A DNA stretch of 64,000 nt, from assembly GCF_051027545.1 (NCBI RefSeq), contig NZ_CP194902.1:5022001-5086000 (forward strand), read 5' to 3'. This DNA comes from Methylocaldum sp002005105. Lineage in GTDB: Bacteria > Pseudomonadota > Gammaproteobacteria > Methylococcales > Methylococcaceae. The notes below the pieces were generated by a model. That model saw only the letters and a list, made by a program, of their open reading frames with translations, was not told where the DNA came from and did not search any database. Shown here piece after piece: positions 8,426-16,745 of the stretch. The position numbers were made by a program, and so were the translations under genes. How positions within the stretch are numbered: the first letter of the stretch is position 1; every line of letters begins with the position of its first letter.

Positions 8426-8725
8426 ATGGCCAAGACTACTACCACTCGCTATGACGTTGCTGAACACCTCAGAACCCCAGAGGAAATGGCCGCCTACCTT
8501 GAAGCTTGTCTGCAAGAAGCGAACGGAGACGCCGCCTTCATCGCAAAGGCCCTTGGCGACATCGCCCGTGCCAAAGGTATGGCGCAAGTTGCTCGGGATG
8601 CGGGACTTTCTCGGGAAAGCCTCTACAAGGCTCTCTCCGGCGAACGTAGCCCAGGTTTCGATACCATCCTCAAGGTCATTAGCGCCCTCGGGCTTAAGCT
8701 CCATGCCGAAGCCAACCATAGTTGA
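8426..8725 (+). CDS. HTH antitoxin of the RelE-type module
   Basis: 99 aa. The N-terminal part TRYDVAEHLRTPEEMAAYLE and the helix-turn-helix (MAQVARDAGLSRESLYKALS, about residues 53-72) are diagnostic of the addiction-module antidote family (COG3636). It neutralises the upstream toxin and probably represses the pair. It starts 5 bases after the toxin stop. Confidence 0.88.
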   Translation: MAKTTTTRYDVAEHLRTPEEMAAYLEACLQEANGDAAFIAKALGDIARAKGMAQVARDAGLSRESLYKALSGERSPGFDTILKVISALGLKLHAEANHS

Positions 8726-8788
8726 AAAGGTATCCAACCCATCGTTCGGGCAGTGAAAGGGTTAGGCTTTTGTTATTTGCTTCCGACT

Positions 8789-9184
8789 TCAATACGCCCC
8801 AGCTATTCGACCCCGTATCTCCCGACCGTTCGCAATCCCAAGTGCTCGACAAACGAAACGAAATCTCGATCGGAAAACAGCAGGGCGTGTCCGTTTATCT
8901 ATGCAAAATGTAGCGATGATGACGTCGGCGGTTTTGCGAATGGTGATGCCCCGTTTTTTGAGTACCTGTTCGGTGCCGAGCAACTCATAGACGGTTAGCG
9001 ACATCAGCAACCACTTAGCCGTTCGGAAATCGCCATCTTTGCGGAAGCCCTGCAAGACCTCGGTTAGAATCAAGCCGCCGATGGCCAGCGGTTCCACGCC
9101 GAGCAGTTCGTCGAGTATGGCGGTTTGGGGCGTGTCGCTGCCGTTGAAGTAATCGATCCAGACGCTGGAATCGACCACGATCAC
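8789..9184 (-). pseudogene. Decayed vapC (PIN toxin) copy 2
   Basis: The GTG start at 9184 gives MIVVDSSVWIDYFNGSDTPQ, a normal VapC N-terminus with catalytic Asp. A deletion relative to copy 1 removes about ten residues before KKRGITIRKTADVIIATF. The frame then shifts, so the C-terminal DRDF and EHLGL part is read as nonsense. The last acidic PIN residues are therefore lost. It overlaps the vapB remnant's expected stop, the normal vapBC arrangement. Confidence 0.75.
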
Positions 9185-9375
9185 CCGTCGGTTCTCATAG
9201 CGTCAAGGTCGCCTTCCCATTTGAGCTTTCCTTTGAACGCTTTGATCTGTTCCTGTTTTTCAAGCGGACGAGTGTCTTGAATCCAAGCTCTACCACCTCC
9301 CGTTTGGTTTTAAAGGCCGGTGGATTTCAGAGCTTCGTTCATTAGCTCGTCATCGATGACGATATTGGTTCGCAT
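9181..9375 (-). pseudogene. Decayed vapB antitoxin
   Basis: ATG at 9375 gives MRTNIVIDDELMNEALKSTG and then a premature stop. The expected continuation KTKREVVELGFKTLVRLK lies in another frame, and GKLKWEGDLDAMRTD in a third. Two frameshifts therefore break a typical VapB antitoxin. It is adjacent to vapC copy 2. Confidence 0.7.
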
Positions 9376-9525
9376 GCCTGATTCCGATGTGTGTCAAATA
9401 TGGTCATTTTACACATCCCAAAGCTGCCCAATTCGGCAGGCAAGCCAAAGATGTGGGATAGGCATCTATCGCGGTCAGTCTTCACATTCCAACATTTAAA
9501 GAACCGTTCTCGTCGGGATCACCGT

Positions 9526-9806
9526 CTAGACCATTTTCATACCTGCTGTACGGGCACTCGCGAGTAGGTCGGGAATCCTTTCCAATCGCAAACGGTCGCT
9601 TTAGTCGCGACCCTTCCAATCGCAAACGGTCGCTTTAGTCGCGACCCTTCCAATCGCAAACGGCCGTCCTGGGAGCGCCAGGACGCCCCTTCCAATCGCA
9701 AACGGCCGTCCTGGGATGACCGTTTGCGATTGGAGCGCCGAAGCCGCCCTTCCCGACGGTGCACAGTTGGGCCAACGTTTTCGTCGGCAAAGGATTGCCG
9801 ACCTAC
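9526..9806 (+). repeat. MITE/REP-like element, copy 2 (expanded form)
   Basis: Same module order as copy 1 (TTTCATACC, CTGTACGGGCACTCGCGAGT, the GGAATCC unit, GGGCCAACG, GTCGGCAAAGGATTGCCGAC). An extra array at 9581-9738 is inserted in its middle. It is immediately followed by the SurE-like 3' end, as in the duplicated block at 6546. Confidence 0.7.
9581..9738 (+). repeat. Short tandem array of TTCCAATCGCAAACGG units
   Basis: Four units start at 9581, 9614, 9648 and 9690 with lengths of 33, 34, 42 and about 49 bases. Each begins TTCCAATCGCAAACGG. The first two continue with GTCGCGACCC-type tails, the last two with GCCGTCCTGGGA. The last unit ends CCGTTTGCGATTGG, a perfect inverted copy of CCAATCGCAAACGG. 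Only one such unit occurs in copy 3 of the element (56657-56692, inverted), and copy 1 has none. Confidence 0.8.
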
Positions 9807-9833
9807 AAATGCTGAGCCCGTTGAAATCACCGT

Positions 9834-10934
9834 CTATCGCCTGCCAAGGCCAGCCTTGATATCTATCCCGAGAGAGAAGGCACTCGGCGCGTCAGCCGTA
9901 TAGTCGGGCGTGATCGGCACGATGGTGATGTACCCTCGCGTATACCACGTGGTGTCGGCGCCGGGCACCTCGGGCGTTTCGTCGGGGACAATCTTCGTGA
10001 TCCCGCCCCGGAGCGTGGTTCCGACCGGTACATCGGCGCAGGGCTCACGACAGCCGATGTTGATGGTGACCGTATCGGCGCCATAGCTCACCACCAGATC
10101 GTCCGCAAAGGTGACCGTGCGACCCTGCCGTGTAACGACGACGCCGGCGGGCTCGGGTAACGGCGGGTAGTTGATGTTGAGACCTATCCCCCGTGGCAGC
10201 AGGCTCTTTTCGCCCTCCAGAGAGCCGGCCTTGCGTTCGAGGCGGGCAATGACGGCAACGAGAAAGTCCGCCACCTGCGCGAAATGGGCCTCGTTCGCTG
10301 TCTTGCAATCCGGTGTGGACTCGCCGCACAACGGATCGGTGCTGATCGCGATGGCGGGGACAGCGCCGTTGAGCATGGGGGATAGCGCGGCAATGGCGGC
10401 ACCGACCGTACCCGAAAACTGGGTGGCGGCGCCGATATTGGCGCCCACGTTGATGCCGGACACCAGCAAGTCGGGCAACCGGCCGGTGCTTTGCCGGGCG
10501 ATGTCCATGGCAACGAGCGCGCTGGTCGCCGGTTCGGCTCCTTCCGCCCCGTCGCCGATCGCAACGGAATACTCGAGCGCGCCCTCGTCGTCGCGTCGCT
10601 TGGTAATCCGGAGGTCAGTCAGGTTGATCGCCGCACTGCTGCCGCTTTGCTCATTGAGCGGGCCGGCGAGGATCACGGTGTGACCGGCGGCCGCCAGCGC
10701 CCGCTTGGCGGCCTGGATCCCGATGGCGTCCCAGCCGTCGTCGTCGCTGAGGGCGATCGTGAGTGCCCGGACGCCGGGCGAGGATACGAGCAACAAGGCG
10801 GCGAATGCCGCGGCGACGATGCCTCGGTGCTTGAGGAAGCTCTGATCAAGTGGATTCCGTTCGTGGCTCGACAAGCCTGTCCTGAGCCTGTCGAAGGACT
10901 TAATCAGAGCTTCCTTGAGGTCGTTGGGACGCAT
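9834..10934 (-). CDS. Exported SurE-like 5'/3'-nucleotidase family protein
   Basis: 366 aa. The start at 10934 has a good Shine-Dalgarno (GGAGGT). SurE phosphatases hydrolyse nucleoside monophosphates with a divalent metal. Family motifs are present: ALSDDDGWDAIGIQAAK (canonical NDDG becomes DDDG), SGINVGANIG and FSGTVGAA. A hydrophobic signal segment (about residues 38-58) ending SSPGVRA implies export, unlike cytoplasmic SurE. Residues 7-34 are encoded by an inserted REP copy, so the native N-terminus was probably MRPNDLKHRGIV. The 3' third is duplicated at 6546-6854. Confidence 0.8.
   Translation of the reverse strand: MRPNDLKEALIKSFDRLRTGLSSHERNPLDQSFLKHRGIVAAAFAALLLVSSPGVRALTIALSDDDGWDAIGIQAAKRALAAAGHTVILAGPLNEQSGSSAAINLTDLRITKRRDDEGALEYSVAIGDGAEGAEPATSALVAMDIARQSTGRLPDLLVSGINVGANIGAATQFSGTVGAAIAALSPMLNGAVPAIAISTDPLCGESTPDCKTANEAHFAQVADFLVAVIARLERKAGSLEGEKSLLPRGIGLNINYPPLPEPAGVVVTRQGRTVTFADDLVVSYGADTVTINIGCREPCADVPVGTTLRGGITKIVPDETPEVPGADTTWYTRGYITIVPITPDYTADAPSAFSLGIDIKAGLGRR
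10836..10913 (-). repeat. REP element copy B inserted inside the SurE-like coding sequence
   Basis: 78 bp, starting GAAGCTCTG and ending CAGAGCTTC, flanked by CTTGAG at 10830-10835 and 10914-10919, which looks like a 6-bp target duplication. Element plus duplication is 84 bp, or 28 codons, so the reading frame is preserved. Confidence 0.8.
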
Positions 10935-11023
10935 GGTTTACCTCCGTGTATGGGCATCTTGCAGCCACAAGCGTCCACGGGGCCTTTCTGCGTTTCCGCG
11001 GGCGCTCGCAGCGGCACGCTTCC

Positions 11024-12544
11024 TCAGCGGCTCGACGGCCGTGCCTTGCCATCGAAGATGATGACCAATGGTGTCAGCGTCTGCCTGGAATCGGCGCCGC
11101 GGGCCGTACCCGGAACAACGTAGTTCCGCTCGATGAACGCGACTGTCTCGCCTTTCGGAATCATCTCCTCCGTGATTTCAAAGCAGTGGGAGAGCCCCGA
11201 GCAGTCGCGCGCGAAGTACTGGACGTAAAACCGGTCGGTGTTGTCGACCGTTCCAGAAAACGCCGACGCGCTCCCCGCGAGATCTTCGTCGAAAACGTTC
11301 CCGATGCCCTGGAGAACCGACGAACGATTGAGTGCGATGGCCGAGTACGTCGCGTTTCCCGTAGCCGTTTTGAGAGTCCCCACGACGGCCAGCACCTGGC
11401 CCGAATCGATGCTCGAACGAGGACTGAGCCGCCAGTCTTCGTCCTGGTTATCGCCGAGGCAGTTCATGGGGCGTTCGAGGCAGTGTTGCCCGATGAGATC
11501 CACGGTCAGTTCCAGAGCCTGGAACGGCTGTTCGGGAGCGGAAGTCTGCCCCCAGTGCTTCTTGACCGCCTCGATCAGAGCCGCGAATTCACTTTGGAGC
11601 CCCAGCTCGGAGCGGGCGGTCCGCTCATCGTAATCGGGTTTGGGATAGGGTTCGGTCGGACGCGCCGTGTTCGTGTCCCTCACCCGGAGCACGGCCAGGG
11701 GAAGCTGCCGACGCCACTCATCACCCGCCTCCTCGTCCTCCGGACGCGTATAGCGGATCGTGATCCACAGGTCGTCCGCCTCGGGCCCGAGCCCTGCCCG
11801 GAAAATCTCCGTTGACACGGGGGTAGTAAACACCTGATTGCGATCGGGGACGCCCGCCCGCAGGAGCGCCTCGGTCACTTCCCGCTCCATCACCGCGTCC
11901 GGCGTGACGATGAAGAAGCGCTGCTGGTTAAAGGCCGCGCCGGACTGCCGCTCGATGACGACGTTATTAATGCTGTTGCCGAAGGTCGCGGACATCACCG
12001 AGCGGGAAGGGTTCGGCGACGGGGCGAAGAGCAGTTCCCCCAGGAAGGGGTCCGTGACCGACTGGAAGACTATATTCGCGGGGTCGATGCGCCCTTCGCG
12101 CGTGAAAACGTAGGTGTGCATCCCGAAGTATTTCGCGGGCGGCGGAAGCTGCGCCAGCACGACCAGCGCCTCGCGCTCATCGAGGCGGTATGTCCACCAG
12201 GTGTCGTCCGGCGTCGGCCCGAGCAGATCCTTGATGTGTTCGTCCACGAACTCGTCCGGCCAGAGCGGAACGGCGGGAATAACGTACGGTGACGCCGGAT
12301 TGTTCCCGAGGCAGTTTCCAATCACGGCGATCGTGAACTGGCAATCCTCGATCGTGAACAGGTCCCAGAAGCCGCGTGTGACCTCGTAGCCTTTCGCCTC
12401 GAGGTCGGCTTGAAGATTCTGGACCTTCCGCTCCAGCGACTCGGGGAGCTGATTGTCGTTGCTCGAACCGTTGTTCCAGCCGTTCGCCGCGGACGCAAAT
12501 CCGATCATCGCCGCGAGCGTGAAGTAAAGCGTGTGGGTTCTCAT
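11024..12544 (-). CDS. Secreted protein of unknown function (paralogue 1)
   Basis: 506 aa with a signal peptide (MRTHTLYFTLAAMIGFASAA) and an excellent Shine-Dalgarno (AGGAGGACTT). I do not recognise the family. Conserved blocks shared with the neighbour include ESLERKVQNL, a WWTYRLDEREALVVLAQLPPP-like block, FTREGRID and RDTNTARPTEPYP. It has six or more Cys residues, compatible with disulfides in the periplasm or outside the cell. It was probably produced by tandem duplication together with its leader sequence. Confidence 0.75.
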   Translation of the reverse strand: MRTHTLYFTLAAMIGFASAANGWNNGSSNDNQLPESLERKVQNLQADLEAKGYEVTRGFWDLFTIEDCQFTIAVIGNCLGNNPASPYVIPAVPLWPDEFVDEHIKDLLGPTPDDTWWTYRLDEREALVVLAQLPPPAKYFGMHTYVFTREGRIDPANIVFQSVTDPFLGELLFAPSPNPSRSVMSATFGNSINNVVIERQSGAAFNQQRFFIVTPDAVMEREVTEALLRAGVPDRNQVFTTPVSTEIFRAGLGPEADDLWITIRYTRPEDEEAGDEWRRQLPLAVLRVRDTNTARPTEPYPKPDYDERTARSELGLQSEFAALIEAVKKHWGQTSAPEQPFQALELTVDLIGQHCLERPMNCLGDNQDEDWRLSPRSSIDSGQVLAVVGTLKTATGNATYSAIALNRSSVLQGIGNVFDEDLAGSASAFSGTVDNTDRFYVQYFARDCSGLSHCFEITEEMIPKGETVAFIERNYVVPGTARGADSRQTLTPLVIIFDGKARPSSR

Positions 12545-12577
12545 AAGTCCTCCTGACCGACCATCCTGTTGTCCTTA

Positions 12578-12664
12578 AGGAAGCTCGGATTAAGTCCTTC
12601 GACAGGCCTGTCCTGAGCCTGTCGAAGGGTCATGAACGGAATCCGCTTGCTCAGAGGCCCCTTT
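12578..12664 (-). repeat. REP element copy C (degenerate) between the two paralogues
   Basis: AAGGAAGCTCGGATTAAGTC, CTTCGACAGGCCTGTCCTGA and CATGAACGGAATCCGCTTG are the modules of copies A and B in opposite orientation. The right end (TCAGAGGCCCCTTTAA) is eroded. It overlaps the stop of the second paralogue by one or two bases. Confidence 0.7.
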
Positions 12665-14186
12665 AACGGCTCGACGGCCGTTTCGCCCCGTCGAAGACGA
12701 TGAGCGTCGGGTTCACGAGCTGCTTGGGGTCAGGACCTCGGGTCGACCCCGGCACGACGTAGTTCCGCTGAATGATTTTGATTGCGTCGCCTGGGGGGAC
12801 CATTTCCTCGGTGATTTCGCGGCAATTCGGAAGGTTCCCGCAGTCGCGTGCGAAGTAGTAGACGTAGAGCTTGTCGGTGTTGCCGACCGTCTCCGAGAAG
12901 GCGGACGCGCTCCCCTTGAGATCGGGATCCGAGACGTTCGTGACGCCCACCAGAGCCGGGATCCGGTTGGGCGCCAGACTCGTGTACGTGGCGTTGCCGG
13001 TGGCGGTGCCGAGGGTGCCCGCGACGGCGAGGACTTCGCCCGAGTCGATGCTCTCCGTCGGGCTGATCTGGTAGTCTGCGTCCTGGGTATCGCCGAGGCA
13101 GTTCATGGGGCGCCGGACGCAATGCTCGCCGATAAGGTCCACCTTGAGCAGCAGGCTTTCGAACGGCCCGTCCTTGGCGTCGGGCTGTCCCCAGTGCTGC
13201 TTGACCGCCTCGACCAGATTCTCGACATTACCCTCGAACCCGAGCTCGGACTTGGCGATCCTCTCGTCCCGGACAGGTTTTGGGTAGGGCTCGGTCGGAC
13301 GCGCCGTGTTCGTGTCCCTCACGCGGAGAATGGCGAGCGGGCGCTTCTGGCGCCACTCATCGCCGGCCGCCTCGTCTTCCGGCAGCGAATAACGCATCAC
13401 GGTCATCAGGTCGTCCGCCTTTGAGCCGAACCCCAGCCGGCCGAGGTCCGTCGACACGGGCTCGACGAACACCTGGTTGCGATCCGGTACGCCCGCCCGC
13501 AGCAGCGCCTCGGTGAGCGCACGCTCCATCACCGCGTCCGGTGTGATGATGAAGAAGCGCTGCTGGTTGAACGCCGCGTCGGATTGCCGCTCGATGACGA
13601 CGTTGTTGTTGCTGTTGCCGATGCTGGAGAACACCAGCGCACGGGACGGATTCGGCGACATCATGAAGAGGATGCTCTGCATGAAAGGATCATCGGCCAC
13701 GGACTGGTAGATTTCATCCGTGGTGTCGATCTCCCCTTCGCGCGTAAAGATGTACGTCTGTATCCCGAAGTACCTTCCGGGCGGCGGAAGCTGCGCCAGC
13801 ACGACCAGCGCCTCGCGCTGGTCAAGCCGGTACGTCCACCAGGTGTCGCCCGGCGTCGGCCCGAGCAAGTCCCTCATGTTCTGGTCCACGAACTCGTCCG
13901 GCCAGAGCGGAACGGAAGGGATGAGATAGGGCGCCGCCGGGTTGTTGCCGAGGCAGTTTCCGATGGTCTCGAGCGCGAACTTGCAGTCTTCGATCCTGAA
14001 CAGGTTCCAGGCTCCCCGAGCGACCTCGTAGCCTTTCGCCTCCAGGTCGGTCCGGAGATTCCGGACCTTCTGCTCCAGCGACTCGGGGAGCTGATTGTCG
14101 TTACTCGATCCGTTGTTCTCACTGTTCGCCGCGGACGCAAATGCAATCATCGCCGCGAACGCGAAGCAAAGCATGTGGGTTCTCAT
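12663..14186 (-). CDS. Secreted protein of unknown function (paralogue 2)
   Basis: 507 aa from the ATG at 14186, chosen because the Shine-Dalgarno AGGAGGACT and the signal peptide (MRTHMLCFAFAAMIAFASAA) match paralogue 1. The frame extending to 14282 has neither. It is colinear with paralogue 1 over the full length, with conserved GDTWWTYRLDQREALVVLAQ and FNQQRFFIITPDAVMERALT blocks. No catalytic motif was recognised. The two genes are separated only by REP copy C. Confidence 0.75.
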   Translation of the reverse strand: MRTHMLCFAFAAMIAFASAANSENNGSSNDNQLPESLEQKVRNLRTDLEAKGYEVARGAWNLFRIEDCKFALETIGNCLGNNPAAPYLIPSVPLWPDEFVDQNMRDLLGPTPGDTWWTYRLDQREALVVLAQLPPPGRYFGIQTYIFTREGEIDTTDEIYQSVADDPFMQSILFMMSPNPSRALVFSSIGNSNNNVVIERQSDAAFNQQRFFIITPDAVMERALTEALLRAGVPDRNQVFVEPVSTDLGRLGFGSKADDLMTVMRYSLPEDEAAGDEWRQKRPLAILRVRDTNTARPTEPYPKPVRDERIAKSELGFEGNVENLVEAVKQHWGQPDAKDGPFESLLLKVDLIGEHCVRRPMNCLGDTQDADYQISPTESIDSGEVLAVAGTLGTATGNATYTSLAPNRIPALVGVTNVSDPDLKGSASAFSETVGNTDKLYVYYFARDCGNLPNCREITEEMVPPGDAIKIIQRNYVVPGSTRGPDPKQLVNPTLIVFDGAKRPSSR

Positions 14187-14559
14187 GAGTCCTCCTGACC
14201 GACCTAGTGTCCTGAGTGAAACGAATGCGGCAAAGCGCCCCATGTTGCGGAAATGGATCAGAGCAGAAGCGCCTTGCATCAAAAAATTTTCATGCCGTCA
14301 TAATCTGCTAGATTGCAAGGCTCGGCATTTGTTCCGCTTCCATGGATGAGGTCGGGTCTTGCAATCATGCCTCGACCTGACAAAAACGGAGGACTGCGTC
14401 AGTTCTTTACGTCATAGCCGAGATACACGGGCTAACAGGCAATGCCGTTACGTTAAGCCGAAGAACGCCCCCCGGCACGGAACCGTTTATGCGATTGGAA
14501 TGCCGGGGTCCAGAGGACATGGATGGCAGCGCACCAATCGCGAATGATGCGCTTCACCT

Positions 14560-14705
14560 TCGTTCAGCACATCCTACGAGCCCGTAGGATGCGCTGAGGT
14601 ACGACAAATCGGCAGGAAAGCCGATTTGCACGCAAAGCGCCCGAAGGGGACGGCACATGAACGTGCCGTATGACAAATCGGCAGGAAAGCCGATTTATAC
14701 GGCGG
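14560..14705. repeat. Palindromic repeat cluster in a gene-free interval
   Basis: CGACAAATCGGCAGGAAAGC recurs with small change at about 14602 and 14668, each forming an ATCGGC...GCCGAT hairpin. CCTACGAGCCCGTAGG is another small palindrome at 14572. No gene was seen in 14187-14751. Confidence 0.5.
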
Positions 14706-14751
14706 AGCCGCCCGCAGGTCATGCGCACAGCCCGGCGTCCCGCCGGCGTCG

Positions 14752-16173
14752 TCATAACGACTTCAGATACTCGACTAGATCGCGTTTTTCCTGATTGCTC
14801 AGTCCTAAATCGAAGCGTGCGTCGTAACTGTCCACCACGTCCAGCAAGGTATTGAACCGACCGTCGTGGTAAAAACGCCCTTTGTTCTCCGGACGCATGA
14901 AAAGGCCGCGTTCACGCACGAAAATCCCGGCCAGGTTCATCGTCTTGTAAGCGTCTCCGGGAGCACGATTCGCCTGAAAACCGTCGATCCTCATCTCGTC
15001 GGGTGTATGCAGGTTCCAGCCCGGCTCGGTCCACAGCGGCTCGACATGGCAACTCCCGCACTTGGCTTTGCCGCCGAACAGTTCGCTCCCCCGTTCGGCC
15101 GCCCCTGCATCGAAGTCCACGCCGGCTTTCGGCTTGGGTGCGGGCAGAGCCAGCTGAAAGAAATGGAGCGCCGGCAGCTTGGGAGTAACCTGATCCTCTT
15201 TCGGATCGACGGATATGTGGCCGAATTCTTTCGCGGCAGCGATCGGAAACTTATCGGCGTCATCCAGCCGGGGATCGAAGAAGGTACCGACCCCGCGCAG
15301 TTCCAATACCGCCACGAATGCATTCCAGTAGGTCACCGTACCCCAGTCGCCGGTCCAGGCGTGCTGATTGTAGCCGGCAAGCCCAAAGGCGTCGGGAATG
15401 AGCGTGGCAGCCGGCTTGCCTTCCGGGGTGAACGCCTTGCCGTCGAGGAGGAGTTGCGCATCGAACTTGCCGGGTCCCCAACTCTGTAGCACGTCGCGGA
15501 CTTGGGAGTCGGTAATGTCGGGGTGAACGATTCTCAGCAAATCGACGATTGGTTGCAGGTTCGGAGCGAGGGCGATGATGGCCCCGACGTTGAGATCGTG
15601 ATTCGCCCAGCCGTCCAAGCGCTCGCCAACGCCCGGAGCGAGCGAGTCATTCACGGTGGAGTGACAAAGGGCGCAGGTGAGACCCACGGATTTGAGCGAA
15701 CCGTCGGAATTGAACGTGCCTTTGACGCCCAATACGGCGTCCTGCTTGATCAGGGCCAGCGTAACCGCGACGTCGCTCAAATCGACCGCCCCCTGCTCGA
15801 GTTGCTGGACGACTGATCCCGGCAGCGCCTCTACGTCGACCTTTAGCCCCAAGTCCAGGGCTTGTTGCGGTGTCAGTCCATTACCGATTCCGCCGAAGCG
15901 TTCCCCTTCGATGGCTTTATGCAATTGAAGCGCATCACTCCAGAATTGCTCGTCGCCAAAACTATCGAAGCGAAAAATTTCCCGTCCTTGGGTAACCATC
16001 TGCGCGGCATTTTGGACAATTCGGTCGCGCTCCAATTGGGAAGCCGTGTTGGCCTCTGTTGATTTGCCGGTTCTGTGGGAATCATTGGCAAACGCCGCCA
16101 AGCTGAGCAAAAACCCCGCAAGTGACAGAAATAACGGGGTGATTGTCCGGGTGATAAGGCTGACTCTATCCAT
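14752..16173 (-). CDS. Exported di-haem cytochrome c (MauG/cytochrome c peroxidase-like)
   Basis: 473 aa with signal peptide (LFLSLAGFLLSLAAFANDS) and Shine-Dalgarno GAGGAAAG. Two c-type haem sites are visible: CALCH at 167-171 and CGSCH at 372-376. The second lies in a family-typical C-terminal domain with FYHDGRFNTLLDVVDSYD and a final EKRDLVEYLKSL helix. MauG/CCP-type proteins reduce peroxide or oxidise protein substrates in the periplasm. The spacing between haems is larger than in classic CCP, so the precise activity is open. No obvious partner gene is adjacent. Confidence 0.8.
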   Translation of the reverse strand: MDRVSLITRTITPLFLSLAGFLLSLAAFANDSHRTGKSTEANTASQLERDRIVQNAAQMVTQGREIFRFDSFGDEQFWSDALQLHKAIEGERFGGIGNGLTPQQALDLGLKVDVEALPGSVVQQLEQGAVDLSDVAVTLALIKQDAVLGVKGTFNSDGSLKSVGLTCALCHSTVNDSLAPGVGERLDGWANHDLNVGAIIALAPNLQPIVDLLRIVHPDITDSQVRDVLQSWGPGKFDAQLLLDGKAFTPEGKPAATLIPDAFGLAGYNQHAWTGDWGTVTYWNAFVAVLELRGVGTFFDPRLDDADKFPIAAAKEFGHISVDPKEDQVTPKLPALHFFQLALPAPKPKAGVDFDAGAAERGSELFGGKAKCGSCHVEPLWTEPGWNLHTPDEMRIDGFQANRAPGDAYKTMNLAGIFVRERGLFMRPENKGRFYHDGRFNTLLDVVDSYDARFDLGLSNQEKRDLVEYLKSL

Positions 16174-16745
16174 AAGTCTTTCCTCACTATTCCAGTATGA
16201 GTTTCCTGCTCATGAACGGGGCGGGCGTTTGTTATCGCTTCGGCACGAGGAGCGATTTTCGACAAACGCCCCTGGCTCTCGTGAAACGCTTAAGTAGCGA
16301 ACCCGATGCCGCCATGGGTTTGGAGCGGGGGAGGCAGAAAAGCCCGATTACCCGATTCGGGCCTGTATAAAAGGAGACTCGGAATAAGTCGATTTTGTTC
16401 ACAACTAGACACGCCCGGCACAAACGGCAGCGACGCCTGACCATCCGCCCGGCCCTGTCGCGAAGTTTCGAGGGCCGCCGGGATAGGCACCCTGTCGTGA
16501 TCGAAAGGTTGGCGGATTGATGCAATACCGATCGGGAGTGTACGGATTGATGTGCGAACGCTTCTTATGGCGAGCGGGGCATGGCACGGGATTGATTCAC
16601 GACAAGCGACCGATCGCTTGAAGAGATGCGCACCAAGACCTTCGAGAAACTCAAGGGGAAGGGGCCGCTTGTCATTTATGGCCGATGTATAGCCATCGCA
16701 TGACCGTGCTCAGCCAGCGACAGGCCGCTTGTGCCCCGCATCGCC
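16174..16745. other. Gene-free interval
   Basis: Several short frames exist but none has a signal, a family motif or a credible ribosome binding site. GGGGCGGGCGTTTGT near 16217 pairs with ACAAACGCCCCTGG near 16263, a possible hairpin after the divergent leader. Nothing else was recognised. Confidence 0.3.

Noticed and set aside
9581..9738. Looks superficially like a small CRISPR array (four repeats with spacers)
   Set aside because: The repeats are only 16 bases, the spacers are themselves repeated and palindromic, unit length drifts, and no cas genes are nearby.
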